This document shows, piece by piece, positions 44,174-52,761 of a stretch of 64,000 nucleotides of DNA. The notes beneath the pieces were generated by a model. The model saw only the letters and a program-made list of their open reading frames with translations. It ran no database searches and was not told the DNA's origin. The DNA is from Natronospira proteinivora. GTDB taxonomy: Bacteria > Pseudomonadota > Gammaproteobacteria > Natronospirales > Natronospiraceae. The stretch spans positions 310,001-374,000 of the forward strand of contig NZ_JALJYF010000002.1 of the NCBI RefSeq assembly GCF_024170465.1. The letters are read 5' to 3'. The position numbers and the translations under genes were made by a program. Positions within the stretch are counted from its first letter, which is position 1; every line of letters starts with the position of its first letter.

Positions 44174-45982
44174 ATGCCTGAACAATGGACAGATGGTTTG
44201 AACCCGCCACACGGTGGTCAACTGGTGAACCGAATGGCGCCGGCCTCGGAACAAGCGGCCCTGCAAAGGGAAGCCGCCACCCTGCCCGGCTGGTCACTCA
44301 ATCATCGACAGCTATGCGACCTGGAGCTGCTGCTCAATGGCGGCTTTTCACCGCTGCAAGGTTTCCTCACCCAGACAGACTATGAATCGGTGCTGTCCGA
44401 CATGCGCCTAGCCAATGGCCTGCTCTGGCCCATGCCCATCACCCTGGATGTCAGCGAAGACTTTGCCCGTGGCCTGAATGTTGGCGACCGCATTGCCCTG
44501 CGGGATCCGCAGGGCCTGAACCTGGCCATCCTCACCCTCAGTGATCTCTGGCGGCCGGATCGACTTCTGGAGGCCCGCCAGGTCTTTGACAGTGAGGACC
44601 CTACCCACCCGGGCGTGGCCTATCTATTGGAAGACAGCGGGCCGGTGTATCTGGGTGGCACACTCACCGGCATCCAGGCCCCCGTGCATCATGACTTCCA
44701 GGCCCTGCGCCAAGGCCCGGCGGAATTGCGTCGTCTGCTCGCCGAGCAGGGATGGCAAAAGGTGGTGGCCTTTCAGACTCGTAACCCCATGCATCGGGCC
44801 CACCAGGAACTGACCCGCCAGGCCGCCCGCCAAACCGGGGCGGCGATTCTGATTCATCCGGTGGTGGGCCAAACCCGGCCCGGAGACATCGACCACTACA
44901 CCCGGGTTCGCTGCTACCAACATCTGCTGCAACGCTATCAGGGGGAATCGGTGCGGCTCAGTCTGCTGCCCCTGGCCATGCGCATGGGCGGGCCGGCGGA
45001 AGCCCTCTGGCATGCCATCATCCGCAAGAACTTCGGGGCCAGTCATTTCATCGTCGGCCGGGATCACGCCGGGCCGGGCAAGAATGCCCTAGGGGAGGAT
45101 TTTTACGGGCCCTATGAAGCCCAGGAACTGGTCAAGGCCCATGCCGATGAGTTGGGCATTGAAATGGTGCCCTTCCGCAAGATGGTCTATGTGGCCCAGC
45201 GGGGGCGTTATCTGCCGGCCGAAGCCGCCCGCTCCGATGAAACCGTGCTCAGCCTTTCCGGTACTGAATTGCGACAGCGACTCAAGCAGGGCGAGGAGAT
45301 CCCCGACTGGTTCACCTGGCCGGAGGTGGCCGCCGAGCTGCGCCACCGTCATCCGCCCCGTCATCGCCAGGGAATCACCCTGTTTTTCACCGGCCTGTCC
45401 GGTTCCGGCAAGTCCACCATTGCCGAGGCCCTGAATGCCCGGCTGCTGGAACAGGGCCAGCGTCGCACCACCCTGCTGGACGGGGATGTGGTGCGGCGCA
45501 ATCTATCGGAAGGGCTGGGCTTTTCCCGGGAAGACCGGGACCGGAATATCCTCCGGATTGCCTGGGTGGCCAGCCAGATCAGCCGCCACGGCGGCATCGC
45601 CATCTGCGCCCAGATTGCCCCCTATGCCGATACCCGCCAGCGGGCCCGGGCCATGGTGGAAGCGGAAGGCGGTTTCGTGGAGATCCATGTCAGCACCCCC
45701 CTGGCCACCTGCGAACAACGGGACCGCAAGGGCCTGTATGCCTTGGCCCGGGCCGGCAAGATCAAAGGCTTCACCGGCATCAGCGATCCCTATGAACCAC
45801 CCAAGGATCCGGAACTGACCATCGACACCCGGGATGTAAGCCCGGATGCCGCCGTGGATCAAATCATCCACTATCTGGAACAGGCCGGCTATCTTCGTCC
45901 CCGGCACTTGCCCAGGGATGCGGCCAATGAAGAAGCGGAGACCCGGGTACCCCTGTTGGACCGACAACTGACGGTGCGCTGA
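44174..45982 (+). CDS. sat-cysC: Bifunctional sulfate adenylyltransferase / adenylylsulfate kinase
   Basis: A 602-aa fusion activating sulfate to APS and then to PAPS. Residues about 1-395 are a homo-oligomeric Sat-type sulfurylase, with LNGGFSPLQGF, the ATP motif AFQTRNPMHRAHQEL and VGRDHAGPGKN. Residues about 400-570 are APS kinase, with FFTGLSGSGKSTIAEAL, LLDGDVVRRNLSEGLGFS and RKGLYALARAGKIKGFTGI. It replaces the CysDN heterodimer. The PAPS product is used by the cluster-less CysH next door, so the chemistry is consistent. It is the last gene of the plus-strand cys operon. Confidence 0.96.
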   Translation: MPEQWTDGLNPPHGGQLVNRMAPASEQAALQREAATLPGWSLNHRQLCDLELLLNGGFSPLQGFLTQTDYESVLSDMRLANGLLWPMPITLDVSEDFARGLNVGDRIALRDPQGLNLAILTLSDLWRPDRLLEARQVFDSEDPTHPGVAYLLEDSGPVYLGGTLTGIQAPVHHDFQALRQGPAELRRLLAEQGWQKVVAFQTRNPMHRAHQELTRQAARQTGAAILIHPVVGQTRPGDIDHYTRVRCYQHLLQRYQGESVRLSLLPLAMRMGGPAEALWHAIIRKNFGASHFIVGRDHAGPGKNALGEDFYGPYEAQELVKAHADELGIEMVPFRKMVYVAQRGRYLPAEAARSDETVLSLSGTELRQRLKQGEEIPDWFTWPEVAAELRHRHPPRHRQGITLFFTGLSGSGKSTIAEALNARLLEQGQRRTTLLDGDVVRRNLSEGLGFSREDRDRNILRIAWVASQISRHGGIAICAQIAPYADTRQRARAMVEAEGGFVEIHVSTPLATCEQRDRKGLYALARAGKIKGFTGISDPYEPPKDPELTIDTRDVSPDAAVDQIIHYLEQAGYLRPRHLPRDAANEEAETRVPLLDRQLTVR

Positions 45983-45995
45983 AGCGGGGGAACTG

Positions 45996-46532
45996 CTAGA
46001 AACTGGAGCCGGGTTGTTGCAGGAAGGCTTCTTCCTCCGCTGTGGAGGGTCGGCCAAGGATGGCGTTGCGGTGAGGATAGCGGCCGAAGCGGTCGATGAT
46101 GATCTTGTGGCGAAGCTCAAAATCGTAGTTTTGCTCAAGCCCGGGCTGATCGAAGAGCTGAACGGCCTGCTCGTGAATCAGGGCGGACTCACTGTGCATA
46201 TAGGGCATGTAGAGAAAGGCCTTCTCCGGAGCACTTAGCGAGGCATCGGCCCCCACCGCCACCGCCTCCTGGGCCAGGGCCAGGGAGAGTGGGTCCTGGG
46301 CAAAGGCCGCCGGGGTATCGCGATACATATTGCGGGAGAACTGATCCAGCACAATGATCTCGGCCAGGCGCCCATGGGGCGTTTCCCGCCACTGCCAGCA
46401 TTCGCAGAGTGCGGCCTGATCATGCAGTGTTTTAAACCGTTCAAGGATGGTCTCATCGAAGTCCGGATCGGACTTGAACCATTGTTCGGGACCGTTTTCC
46501 TGAAACCAGAAATCCAGCACTTGCTGATACAT
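45996..46532 (-). CDS. DUF924 family protein
   Basis: A 178-aa soluble protein of the DUF924 family, a tetratricopeptide-like all-helical fold. It opens with VLDFWFQENGPEQWF and contains AEIIVLDQFSRNMYRDTPAAFAQD, FLYMPYMHSE and IIDRFGRYPHRNAILGR, the recurring family motifs. The biochemical role is not known. It faces sat-cysC convergently with a 13-bp gap, and repeat copy 4 lies just upstream of its start. Confidence 0.9.
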   Translation of the reverse strand: MYQQVLDFWFQENGPEQWFKSDPDFDETILERFKTLHDQAALCECWQWRETPHGRLAEIIVLDQFSRNMYRDTPAAFAQDPLSLALAQEAVAVGADASLSAPEKAFLYMPYMHSESALIHEQAVQLFDQPGLEQNYDFELRHKIIIDRFGRYPHRNAILGRPSTAEEEAFLQQPGSSF

Positions 46533-46600
46533 GACACGATCCTTTATCGTTCAGCCGGAGCAGACCGGAGAGTGACCAGCACCATCTTATTCGGGGCTGT

Positions 46601-47155
46601 CTACCTCGGCAAATCGAACGAAGCCCAAGCCAACTCATCTCTCCAACAATTTCAGCCTGGAGGATCGAGCACATGGTGGGATTTGCCGGGGCTGTGCGCG
46701 ACAGGGATGTCGCGCCCAGAGCTTCTCAGGGATGGATTCACAGCGTCCCCGGAAAATCCCACCATGTGCTCGAGCCGTGAAGCCCTGAAAGCGTCCAGTC
46801 CCCTCCGGTTGGTAAAGCTTGAATCGCCTCGTAGGATTCTAATCTGACCGTGTTGACTGATGAGCAATTGAAACACTGGCCCGTGTTCACATTGGGCAGG
46901 CCCGGTAAATCGTTCCTTAGCCATTTTCGAGTCCGTTCGAGCTACAGCCAGCTGAGGGTATAGGTTTCTGTTTAAGCTTCACGGCTCGAATACCGGGTGG
47001 AACTGTCCAGGGACGCATGGACCCATCCCTGGGGCTCTGGGCGCGACATCCCTGTCGCGCACAGCCCTGGCCAGTCCCACCCGGTACTCGAACCTCCCGA
47101 ATTAAAGCAGCGGTGGGGTGAGCTGGCTTCGGCTTCGATCAACTTGCCAATCTAG
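46601..47155 (+). repeat. Double-hairpin dispersed element, copy 4 (most complete)
   Basis: At 555 bp this is the best copy for defining the unit. Terminal inverted repeats run inward from CTACCTCGGCA at 46601 and, inverted, from TGCCAATCTAG at 47145-47155, including CGAAGCC(C/G)AAGCCA(A/G)CTCA. Hairpin 1 arms are 46672-46691 and 46747-46766 (19 of 20 paired), with an inner 8-bp stem capped by GGGA. The core is about 46767-46985. Hairpin 2 arms are 46991-47012 and 47065-47086 (20 of 22 paired), and its tip (GGGCGCGACATCCCTGTCGC) is the reverse complement of hairpin 1. It lies upstream of the DUF924 gene. No gene is convincing inside it. Confidence 0.87.
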
Positions 47156-47261
47156 TCACTCGTCAAACTTCACACTTCAGGCGTCTTTTGTGACCGCGTG
47201 GCAGATAACCGAATTACCCGTCATCCTTACGCTCCCCAAAACTTCGCGATGAATCTTTTAT

Positions 47262-48626
47262 TCAAGTCGATTCCGACTGGGTCGGTGCTGATACGTCATC
47301 CGTCGACTGGGTGGGTGAATCCAGCACCACCGCCGCGACCAGATCGCCGGTCACATTCACCGTGGTCCGGCACATATCCAGAATGCGATCCACACCGATG
47401 ATCAATGCAATGCCCGCGGCGGGAATACCCACACTGCCCAGCAGCATGGACAAAATCACAATCCCGATGCCCGGCGTCCCCGGTGAGCCGATGGACGCCC
47501 CCACCGCCAGAAAGACCACCAGAATCAATGTAGCCAGCCCCACTTCCACGCCGAACACCTGCGCCAGGAACAGAGTGGCCACCATTTGATACAGGGCCGT
47601 GCCCGCCATATTGATGGTGGTCCCCAGGGGAATGACGAAACGGGTAATGGCGGCACTCACCCCCAGCCGGGCTTCCGCCGTCTGCATGGTCAGCGGCATC
47701 ACCGCGGCGGAACTGGAGGTGGAGAAGGCCAGTAGCTGGGCATCCCGGGCGGCGGTGAGGAAATAGCGGATGGGCCGTCCGGTCTTGAAACGGTAAATGA
47801 GCAAATACATGATCAGGACCAGAATCAGGCCGAGCACGACCGTCAGCACGTACAGCCCCATGCCCAGCAAGGCATCAATCCCCAGGCGGGTGGTGATCTG
47901 TGCCAGCAGGCCGAATACCGCAAAGGGCACCAGCAGCATGGCCCAGCGCACCACCACCATGGTGATTTCCTGGATGGACGCCAACAGGGCCAGCAGCGGT
48001 TTCTGATGCTTGCGAGGCAGGCTCACCAGGGCCACACCGATGAGGATGGCAAACACCACCACCTGCATCATGTTCTGTTCCAGCCCCGCCTTCAAAGGGT
48101 TGCTGGGGATCATCTCGCTTAATCGGGAAGGCAGGTCCTGCAAGGCCAGGCCCGGTGCCGGAACCGCCTCGGCCTGCTCCGCAGCCGGCCGCAATTGATC
48201 CTGAACACTGCTGGCATCCAGATACAGCCCCGGTTGAATGGTCAGGGCCACGGCCATGCCGATGAGTACAGCCGCCAGGGTGGTGACAATGAAAAACACC
48301 CCGGCGCGAATCCCGGTGCTGCGCAGGGAAGCCATGCTCTCGGACGAGGCCATGCCCAGGATGATGGAGGCCACCACCAGGGGAATCACGATCATCTGGA
48401 TCAGGGCCAGAAAGACATAGCCCGGCAAAGCAAGCCAGTTGGTAATCAGTGTGGCCAGGGCCGGGTCCACCAGGCCGGCATCCGGCCCCAGCAAGAGCCC
48501 CGCGCCCACACCCAGAAACATGGCCACGATGACCTTGGCCCAGAGGTGGCTGCGAAGCAGCCCTTTAAGACGCCCGGCCAGACGATGAACCGGACTGGGT
48601 GAGGTACCGCTGATGGTGCCAATCAT
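47262..48626 (-). CDS. Dicarboxylate/amino-acid:cation symporter (DAACS family)
   Basis: A 454-aa inner-membrane carrier of the GltP/DctA family. Hallmarks are LALIQMIVIPLVVASII, the serine-rich hairpin FSTSSSAAVMPLTM, the NMAGTALYQ motif (NMDGT in most members) and the second hairpin GASIGSPGTPGIGIVI. Substrates are glutamate, aspartate or C4-dicarboxylates with Na+ or H+. The Asp-to-Ala/Gly variation in NMDGT is seen in some branches. GGGGAGGTCGGC precedes the chosen ATG. A start 7 codons upstream is less likely. Confidence 0.9.
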   Translation of the reverse strand: MIGTISGTSPSPVHRLAGRLKGLLRSHLWAKVIVAMFLGVGAGLLLGPDAGLVDPALATLITNWLALPGYVFLALIQMIVIPLVVASIILGMASSESMASLRSTGIRAGVFFIVTTLAAVLIGMAVALTIQPGLYLDASSVQDQLRPAAEQAEAVPAPGLALQDLPSRLSEMIPSNPLKAGLEQNMMQVVVFAILIGVALVSLPRKHQKPLLALLASIQEITMVVVRWAMLLVPFAVFGLLAQITTRLGIDALLGMGLYVLTVVLGLILVLIMYLLIYRFKTGRPIRYFLTAARDAQLLAFSTSSSAAVMPLTMQTAEARLGVSAAITRFVIPLGTTINMAGTALYQMVATLFLAQVFGVEVGLATLILVVFLAVGASIGSPGTPGIGIVILSMLLGSVGIPAAGIALIIGVDRILDMCRTTVNVTGDLVAAVVLDSPTQSTDDVSAPTQSEST

Positions 48627-48739
48627 GCCGACCTCCCCGGGAAGCACTGATTAATATCGGGAATCATGGCAATTCACTGGCGTGAGCTTCCTCGGCAGTG
48701 GTTCACTGACCAGCATACGCTTATCCACCTGATGCCTGC

Positions 48740-49231
48740 TCAACCTGTCAGTCTGCATTGCTGCAATCCGACCTTCTTGCCGGTATTGGGATCGCTTTGA
48801 ACAGCCTGCTGCTCAAAGCCGAAGGATTCATGAAAGTGACGGGAACGCTCATTGGGCGGTTCCAGATCAAACTCGCAACACACACGATGCCAGCCTTTCG
48901 CCCGCGCCCAGTCCATCAAGTCCTGATACAGCAAACGCCCCGCCCCCTGACCCTGAACAGCATCTGAAACCACCACCCGGTCGATATAAACGAAGTCATC
49001 ATAGCGGCGATCAAACCAGCGGTAGTTGCTACTGTCGTAGGCGCAATTCGGTGCGAAGGCCAACAGAAACGCCACCGCCTGATCGTGGTGACGAATCACC
49101 CGATGGTAGGCGGCCATTTCATGCAGCCAGCTCAGGCGGGTCTCATCCAGGGGACTCAGAAAATGCTCCCACTCCCGGTTCATCCGGAGAATGGCGGGAA
49201 AATCCCGGGGTTCGGCCACTTCGATCATCAT
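48740..49231 (-). CDS. GNAT family N-acetyltransferase
   Basis: A 163-aa GNAT protein. VYIDRVVVSDAVQGQGAGRLLYQDL holds the acetyl-CoA pyrophosphate loop (Q-G-Q-G-A-G), and CCEFDLEPPNERSRHFHESFGFEQ is the C-terminal strand-helix. Substrate unknown. Its start overlaps the stop of the PqiC-like lipoprotein gene (ATGA), so it may be co-transcribed as the last gene of the MCE operon without a functional link. Confidence 0.87.
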   Translation of the reverse strand: MMIEVAEPRDFPAILRMNREWEHFLSPLDETRLSWLHEMAAYHRVIRHHDQAVAFLLAFAPNCAYDSSNYRWFDRRYDDFVYIDRVVVSDAVQGQGAGRLLYQDLMDWARAKGWHRVCCEFDLEPPNERSRHFHESFGFEQQAVQSDPNTGKKVGLQQCRLTG

Positions 49232-49833
49232 GAGCGCCAGCCCGGCAAGGCTTCAATCAACTGCTCCAGGCTCCGGGACAGGGCCCGGTTGGCCGCGGCC
49301 ACCCCGCCAGGGGCATCCTCGCTCTCGCTGTCTTCCACCAGATCATGCCGCACACCACCCAGGCGCTCCCCGGTGGTGGCATCCACCAGGCGATAACGGA
49401 TGGTCAGGCGCACATGGGAACCCTGCTCATCGAAAATCTGCTCAAGGCGGATCAACTCACTGTCCAGGCGATGGGAGGCCGTCACCCGGCTGCCGGGCGC
49501 GGCCACATCCTGCGCCAGACCGGCATCGCTGATGGCCTCGGCCATGGCGGCGCCAATCAGCCGGGCCGGCTTATCGGCCCATTGATTGCGCGCGTAGTGA
49601 CGCAATTCATGGTCATCCCGGCGATAGGCCATATGGGCGGAGTCATAGGCCGGATGGCTGCTGGGCATGGCCACCTGAATGGCTTCAAAGGGCTGCTTGG
49701 ACAGGGGCGCGAGCTCACCACGCCATTCCAGCAAATGGGTGCTGGGTGCGCTCTCCTGCTCCGGCAGAATGGTGCAGGCGGACAACAGCAGCAGGCCAAG
49801 CAAGGCCGGCATCATCATTTGAAGGCGATTCAT
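49228..49833 (-). CDS. PqiC/ABC-transport auxiliary lipoprotein
   Basis: A 201-aa outer-membrane lipoprotein. The leader LLGLLLLSACTILPEQ has a clear lipobox. The mature part (HLLEWRGELAPLSKQPFEAIQVAMPSSHPAYDSAHMAYRRDDHELRHYARNQWADKP, key WxD-P at the end) matches the PqiC/LptE-like auxiliary domain. It is thought to hold the outer-membrane end of MCE lipid transport. I chose the ATG at 49833 with AAGGGGAAGCCC before it. It follows the MCE gene by 10 nt. Confidence 0.85.
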   Translation of the reverse strand: MNRLQMMMPALLGLLLLSACTILPEQESAPSTHLLEWRGELAPLSKQPFEAIQVAMPSSHPAYDSAHMAYRRDDHELRHYARNQWADKPARLIGAAMAEAISDAGLAQDVAAPGSRVTASHRLDSELIRLEQIFDEQGSHVRLTIRYRLVDATTGERLGGVRHDLVEDSESEDAPGGVAAANRALSRSLEQLIEALPGWRS

Positions 49834-49843
49834 GGGCTTCCCC

Positions 49844-50770
49844 TTATTGTTCACCCGGGCCCGGTTCCCGGCGAGGTGGACCGAACAACAATTGATTGGG
49901 TTCGTCGGACAGCTGTTCGCTCAGGCGGCTCATGCGATCACTCAGCTGCTGGAGCTGACGCAACAAGGCATCCATCTCCCGCAAGGTATGGCGATTGACG
50001 ATATCCAGGGTCTGTTCACCTTCTCCAGCCAGGCGGGAGACATCATCCGCCGCTCGCTCCACGGAATCACTGAAACGCTCCACGCCCAGCAGGGCGGCAT
50101 CCAGTCGATCCAGGGTCTCGGGCAGACGATCGGCCAGCAATTCCCCGGCTTCGGCCATATCCGCCGCCCCCGCCAGCACCCGATCCATCTCTTCACTGTT
50201 GCGGGCCAGAGTACCGCTGAAGGTCTCCAGATGATGCAGGGTCTCGGCCAGGGCATCGATATTGTCATCACTCAGCAGGCGGGTGAGCTGGCGGGCTGCG
50301 GTATCCACCGCCGCCAGACCTTCATCCACACTGCCATCCACCCGCGCCCAGAAGGAGGGACGGGACTGGATCACCGGATAGGGTTCACCCTCCGGCGTCT
50401 CAAGGGGCGCGGCATCCGCTTCACCGGATTCCAGCTCCAGGCGCATGCTTCCCATGGCCCCCTGGGTTCTGAGCACCGCCCGGGTATCGGTGCGGATGGG
50501 CACATCCGCCTCGATCTCCAGCGTCAAACGCACTCGGCTGGGGTTATCCGGGTCCAGGGCCAGCTCGCTCACCCGACCCACCGGCACCCCTTGGAAAAGC
50601 ACCCGGGAGTTCTCCCCCAGGCCGGAGACCGACTCCTCCAGATAGACCGTGTAGTGCCGGGTTTCACCCTGGCGAAGTTCCCCGGCAATCCAGAGCCCCA
50701 GGGCCACTGCCGCTACGGTGAAAATCACCACGAACAGGCCGATCAGGGTATGGTTGCTGCGTGTTTCCAT
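49844..50770 (-). CDS. MCE-domain lipid-transport protein (MlaD/PqiB-like, single domain)
   Basis: A 308-aa inner-membrane-anchored periplasmic protein. One N-terminal helix (LIGLFVVIFTVAAVALGLWIAG) is followed by one MCE domain (about residues 38-115: YTVYLEESVSGLGENSRV, GVPVGRVSEL), then a long helical stretch to the end that may form a needle. MCE rings move phospholipids between membranes. It lies between the ATPase gene (1-nt overlap) and the auxiliary lipoprotein gene. The single MCE domain plus long helix fits the LetB-less Mla-like systems. Confidence 0.9.
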   Translation of the reverse strand: METRSNHTLIGLFVVIFTVAAVALGLWIAGELRQGETRHYTVYLEESVSGLGENSRVLFQGVPVGRVSELALDPDNPSRVRLTLEIEADVPIRTDTRAVLRTQGAMGSMRLELESGEADAAPLETPEGEPYPVIQSRPSFWARVDGSVDEGLAAVDTAARQLTRLLSDDNIDALAETLHHLETFSGTLARNSEEMDRVLAGAADMAEAGELLADRLPETLDRLDAALLGVERFSDSVERAADDVSRLAGEGEQTLDIVNRHTLREMDALLRQLQQLSDRMSRLSEQLSDEPNQLLFGPPRREPGPGEQ

Positions 50771-51531
50771 CAGGCCTCCTTCGGCCGGCGTCGATCAGAG
50801 AAGTACCGTGCCACTTCGGGCTGCTCGGATTGACTCAGACGGGCAATGGGCCCGGTTTCCAGAACCCTTCCCTGCCCCAGATAAACCACCCGGTCGGTCA
50901 CCTGCCAGAGGGCATCCAGGTCATGGGTCACCATGAGCACGGTAAGACCCAGCAGGTCGCTCAACTCCAGAATCAAATCATCAAAGGCTGCAGCATTAAT
51001 CGGATCCAGGCCCGCGGTGGGCTCATCCAGGATCAACAGGGCCGGATCCATGATCAGGGCCCGGGCCAGCGAGGCCCGGCGAATCATGCCGCCGCTCAAC
51101 TCATTACTATAGCGCCCGGCCACCTCCGGTCCGAGGCCCGCCATGCGCAACTTGATCAAGGCCAGTTCCTCAATCACCGCAGAAGACAGCCGGGTGTGCT
51201 CCCGCAATGGCAAAGCCACATTCTCCAGTATGGTCAAACCGCCGAACAGGGCACCGTTCTGAAACAGCATGCCGATCTGCTGGCGGCGAGCACGCAGCCG
51301 GGCCTCATCGACGCCGATCATTCCCTGGCCCATCAGCTTGACGCTGCCGGCGGTGGGCTGATGCAAAGCCAACAGAGTACGAAGCAGCACGGTCTTGCCG
51401 GTGCCGCTGCCACCCACCAGCCCCAGGGTCTCTCCCTGCCAGACGTCCAGATCCAGACCATCGTGAACACGATGGTTACCGAACTGGTTCACCAGCCCCC
51501 GTACCTGAATCACCGCTGTATTCTCATCCAT
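50770..51531 (-). CDS. ABC transporter ATPase for MCE system (MlaF-like)
   Basis: A 253-aa ATPase. Walker A GGSGTGKTVLLRTL, signature NELSGGMIRRASLARAL and Walker B LLILDEPTAGLDPINAAAFD are complete. The initial VRGLVNQFGNHRVHDGLDLDV is MlaF-like. It powers lipid movement with the MlaE-like permease, whose gene ends 2 nt upstream. Confidence 0.92.
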   Translation of the reverse strand: MDENTAVIQVRGLVNQFGNHRVHDGLDLDVWQGETLGLVGGSGTGKTVLLRTLLALHQPTAGSVKLMGQGMIGVDEARLRARRQQIGMLFQNGALFGGLTILENVALPLREHTRLSSAVIEELALIKLRMAGLGPEVAGRYSNELSGGMIRRASLARALIMDPALLILDEPTAGLDPINAAAFDDLILELSDLLGLTVLMVTHDLDALWQVTDRVVYLGQGRVLETGPIARLSQSEQPEVARYFSDRRRPKEA

Positions 51532-51533
51532 GA

Positions 51534-52628
51534 TTACAGCCCCAGTATATTGAACAGGATGGAAAAGAAGGCATTGATCACGATCACCGCAAAGATGGCC
51601 TGTACCACGGCAGTGGTGGTGGCCCGCCCCACTCCTTCGGCGCCCCGCTCCACCCGGAGCCCCTGGCGGCAGCCGATAATGGCAATCACCACGGCAAACA
51701 CCGGCGCCTTGATCAGGCCCAGCCAGAGATGGCGATGCCCCATCCCCTCGGGCAGACGACGCAGGAAATCCATCAGCGACAGATCATAGGCCAGCCAGTT
51801 CACCACCACGCCGCCCAGCATGCCGGTGAGATTGGCCAGCACGGTAAGCAGGGGAACCGCCACTACCAGCGCCAGCAGCTTGGGCAGCACCATCATGTCG
51901 AAAGGACTGATGCCCAGGGTTTTCAAGGCATCAATCTCTTCATTAATCTTCATGGTGCCCAACTGGGCGGCATAGGCCGAGGCGGTTCGCCCAGCCACCA
52001 CAATGGCCACCACCAGGGGCCCCAGCTCCCGCAAGATGGTACTGCTCAACAGCTCCGGCAATACCGCCGTGGCCCCATACTCCTCCAGGCTGGTGGTGAG
52101 CTGGTAGGCAATCACAATCCCCACCAGAAAGCTCAACAACCCCACGATGGGCAAAGCATTGACCCCGGCCTGTTCCAATTCCGACATGAATCGCCGCCCC
52201 CGAAGACGCCAGGGCCGGAGCAGACGGGGCAGCAAGGCCTGGGCGGTCTCGCCGATAAAGGCCAGAGAGTCGAGCAATTCCCGAGCATGCTGTTCACTGA
52301 GCCGACCCAGGCGGGCCAGAGGATTATCCGGGGCCGCCTGCTGCTCGGAGGCGGTCTGGACCGCCTCGGCCAACTCAAACAGGCGTTGATGGGAGGGGGA
52401 GAATTGCAGGGCAACCGAGGCGCCTTTGGCTTCGGCGGCCTCCACCCAGCGGCGCAGGATGCGGGCACCGGCCAGATCCAGCTGGTCCAGGCCACGGGCA
52501 TCCAGGGTCAACGTGCCGGCCGCCGATGGCGGCGGGGGCATCTCCGTCTCCACCACCCCCAGTGACGCCAGTCGCCAATCACCCTCGCAGGTGAGCTGAT
52601 TCCGCTGAAAACGGACCTTCGCCTTCAT
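51534..52628 (-). CDS. MlaE-family permease with fused N-terminal STAS domain
   Basis: A 364-aa protein joining an MlaB-like STAS domain (about residues 1-100; LTLDARGLDQLDLAGARIL) to an MlaE permease (about 130-364; FLVGIVIAYQL, VAGRTASAYAAQLGTMKINEEIDALK, VVVNWLAYDLSL, RATTTAVVQAIFAVI). In E. coli MlaB and MlaE are separate, but fusions are common in other phyla. It is the first gene of the MCE operon and shares a 133-bp divergent region with the MotA/ExbB-like gene. Confidence 0.9.
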   Translation of the reverse strand: MKAKVRFQRNQLTCEGDWRLASLGVVETEMPPPPSAAGTLTLDARGLDQLDLAGARILRRWVEAAEAKGASVALQFSPSHQRLFELAEAVQTASEQQAAPDNPLARLGRLSEQHARELLDSLAFIGETAQALLPRLLRPWRLRGRRFMSELEQAGVNALPIVGLLSFLVGIVIAYQLTTSLEEYGATAVLPELLSSTILRELGPLVVAIVVAGRTASAYAAQLGTMKINEEIDALKTLGISPFDMMVLPKLLALVVAVPLLTVLANLTGMLGGVVVNWLAYDLSLMDFLRRLPEGMGHRHLWLGLIKAPVFAVVIAIIGCRQGLRVERGAEGVGRATTTAVVQAIFAVIVINAFFSILFNILGL

Positions 52629-52761
52629 GGCAATCCCTGATCCTGATCCCCGAATGCAGTCAGTTTATCAGGAACTGTCCTGATGGATGACTTGAGCCGA
52701 CACGGCACCAAGGCCATGATGAATGGTCACAGTCATCACAACCCTAGCCAGGAGAACGATT

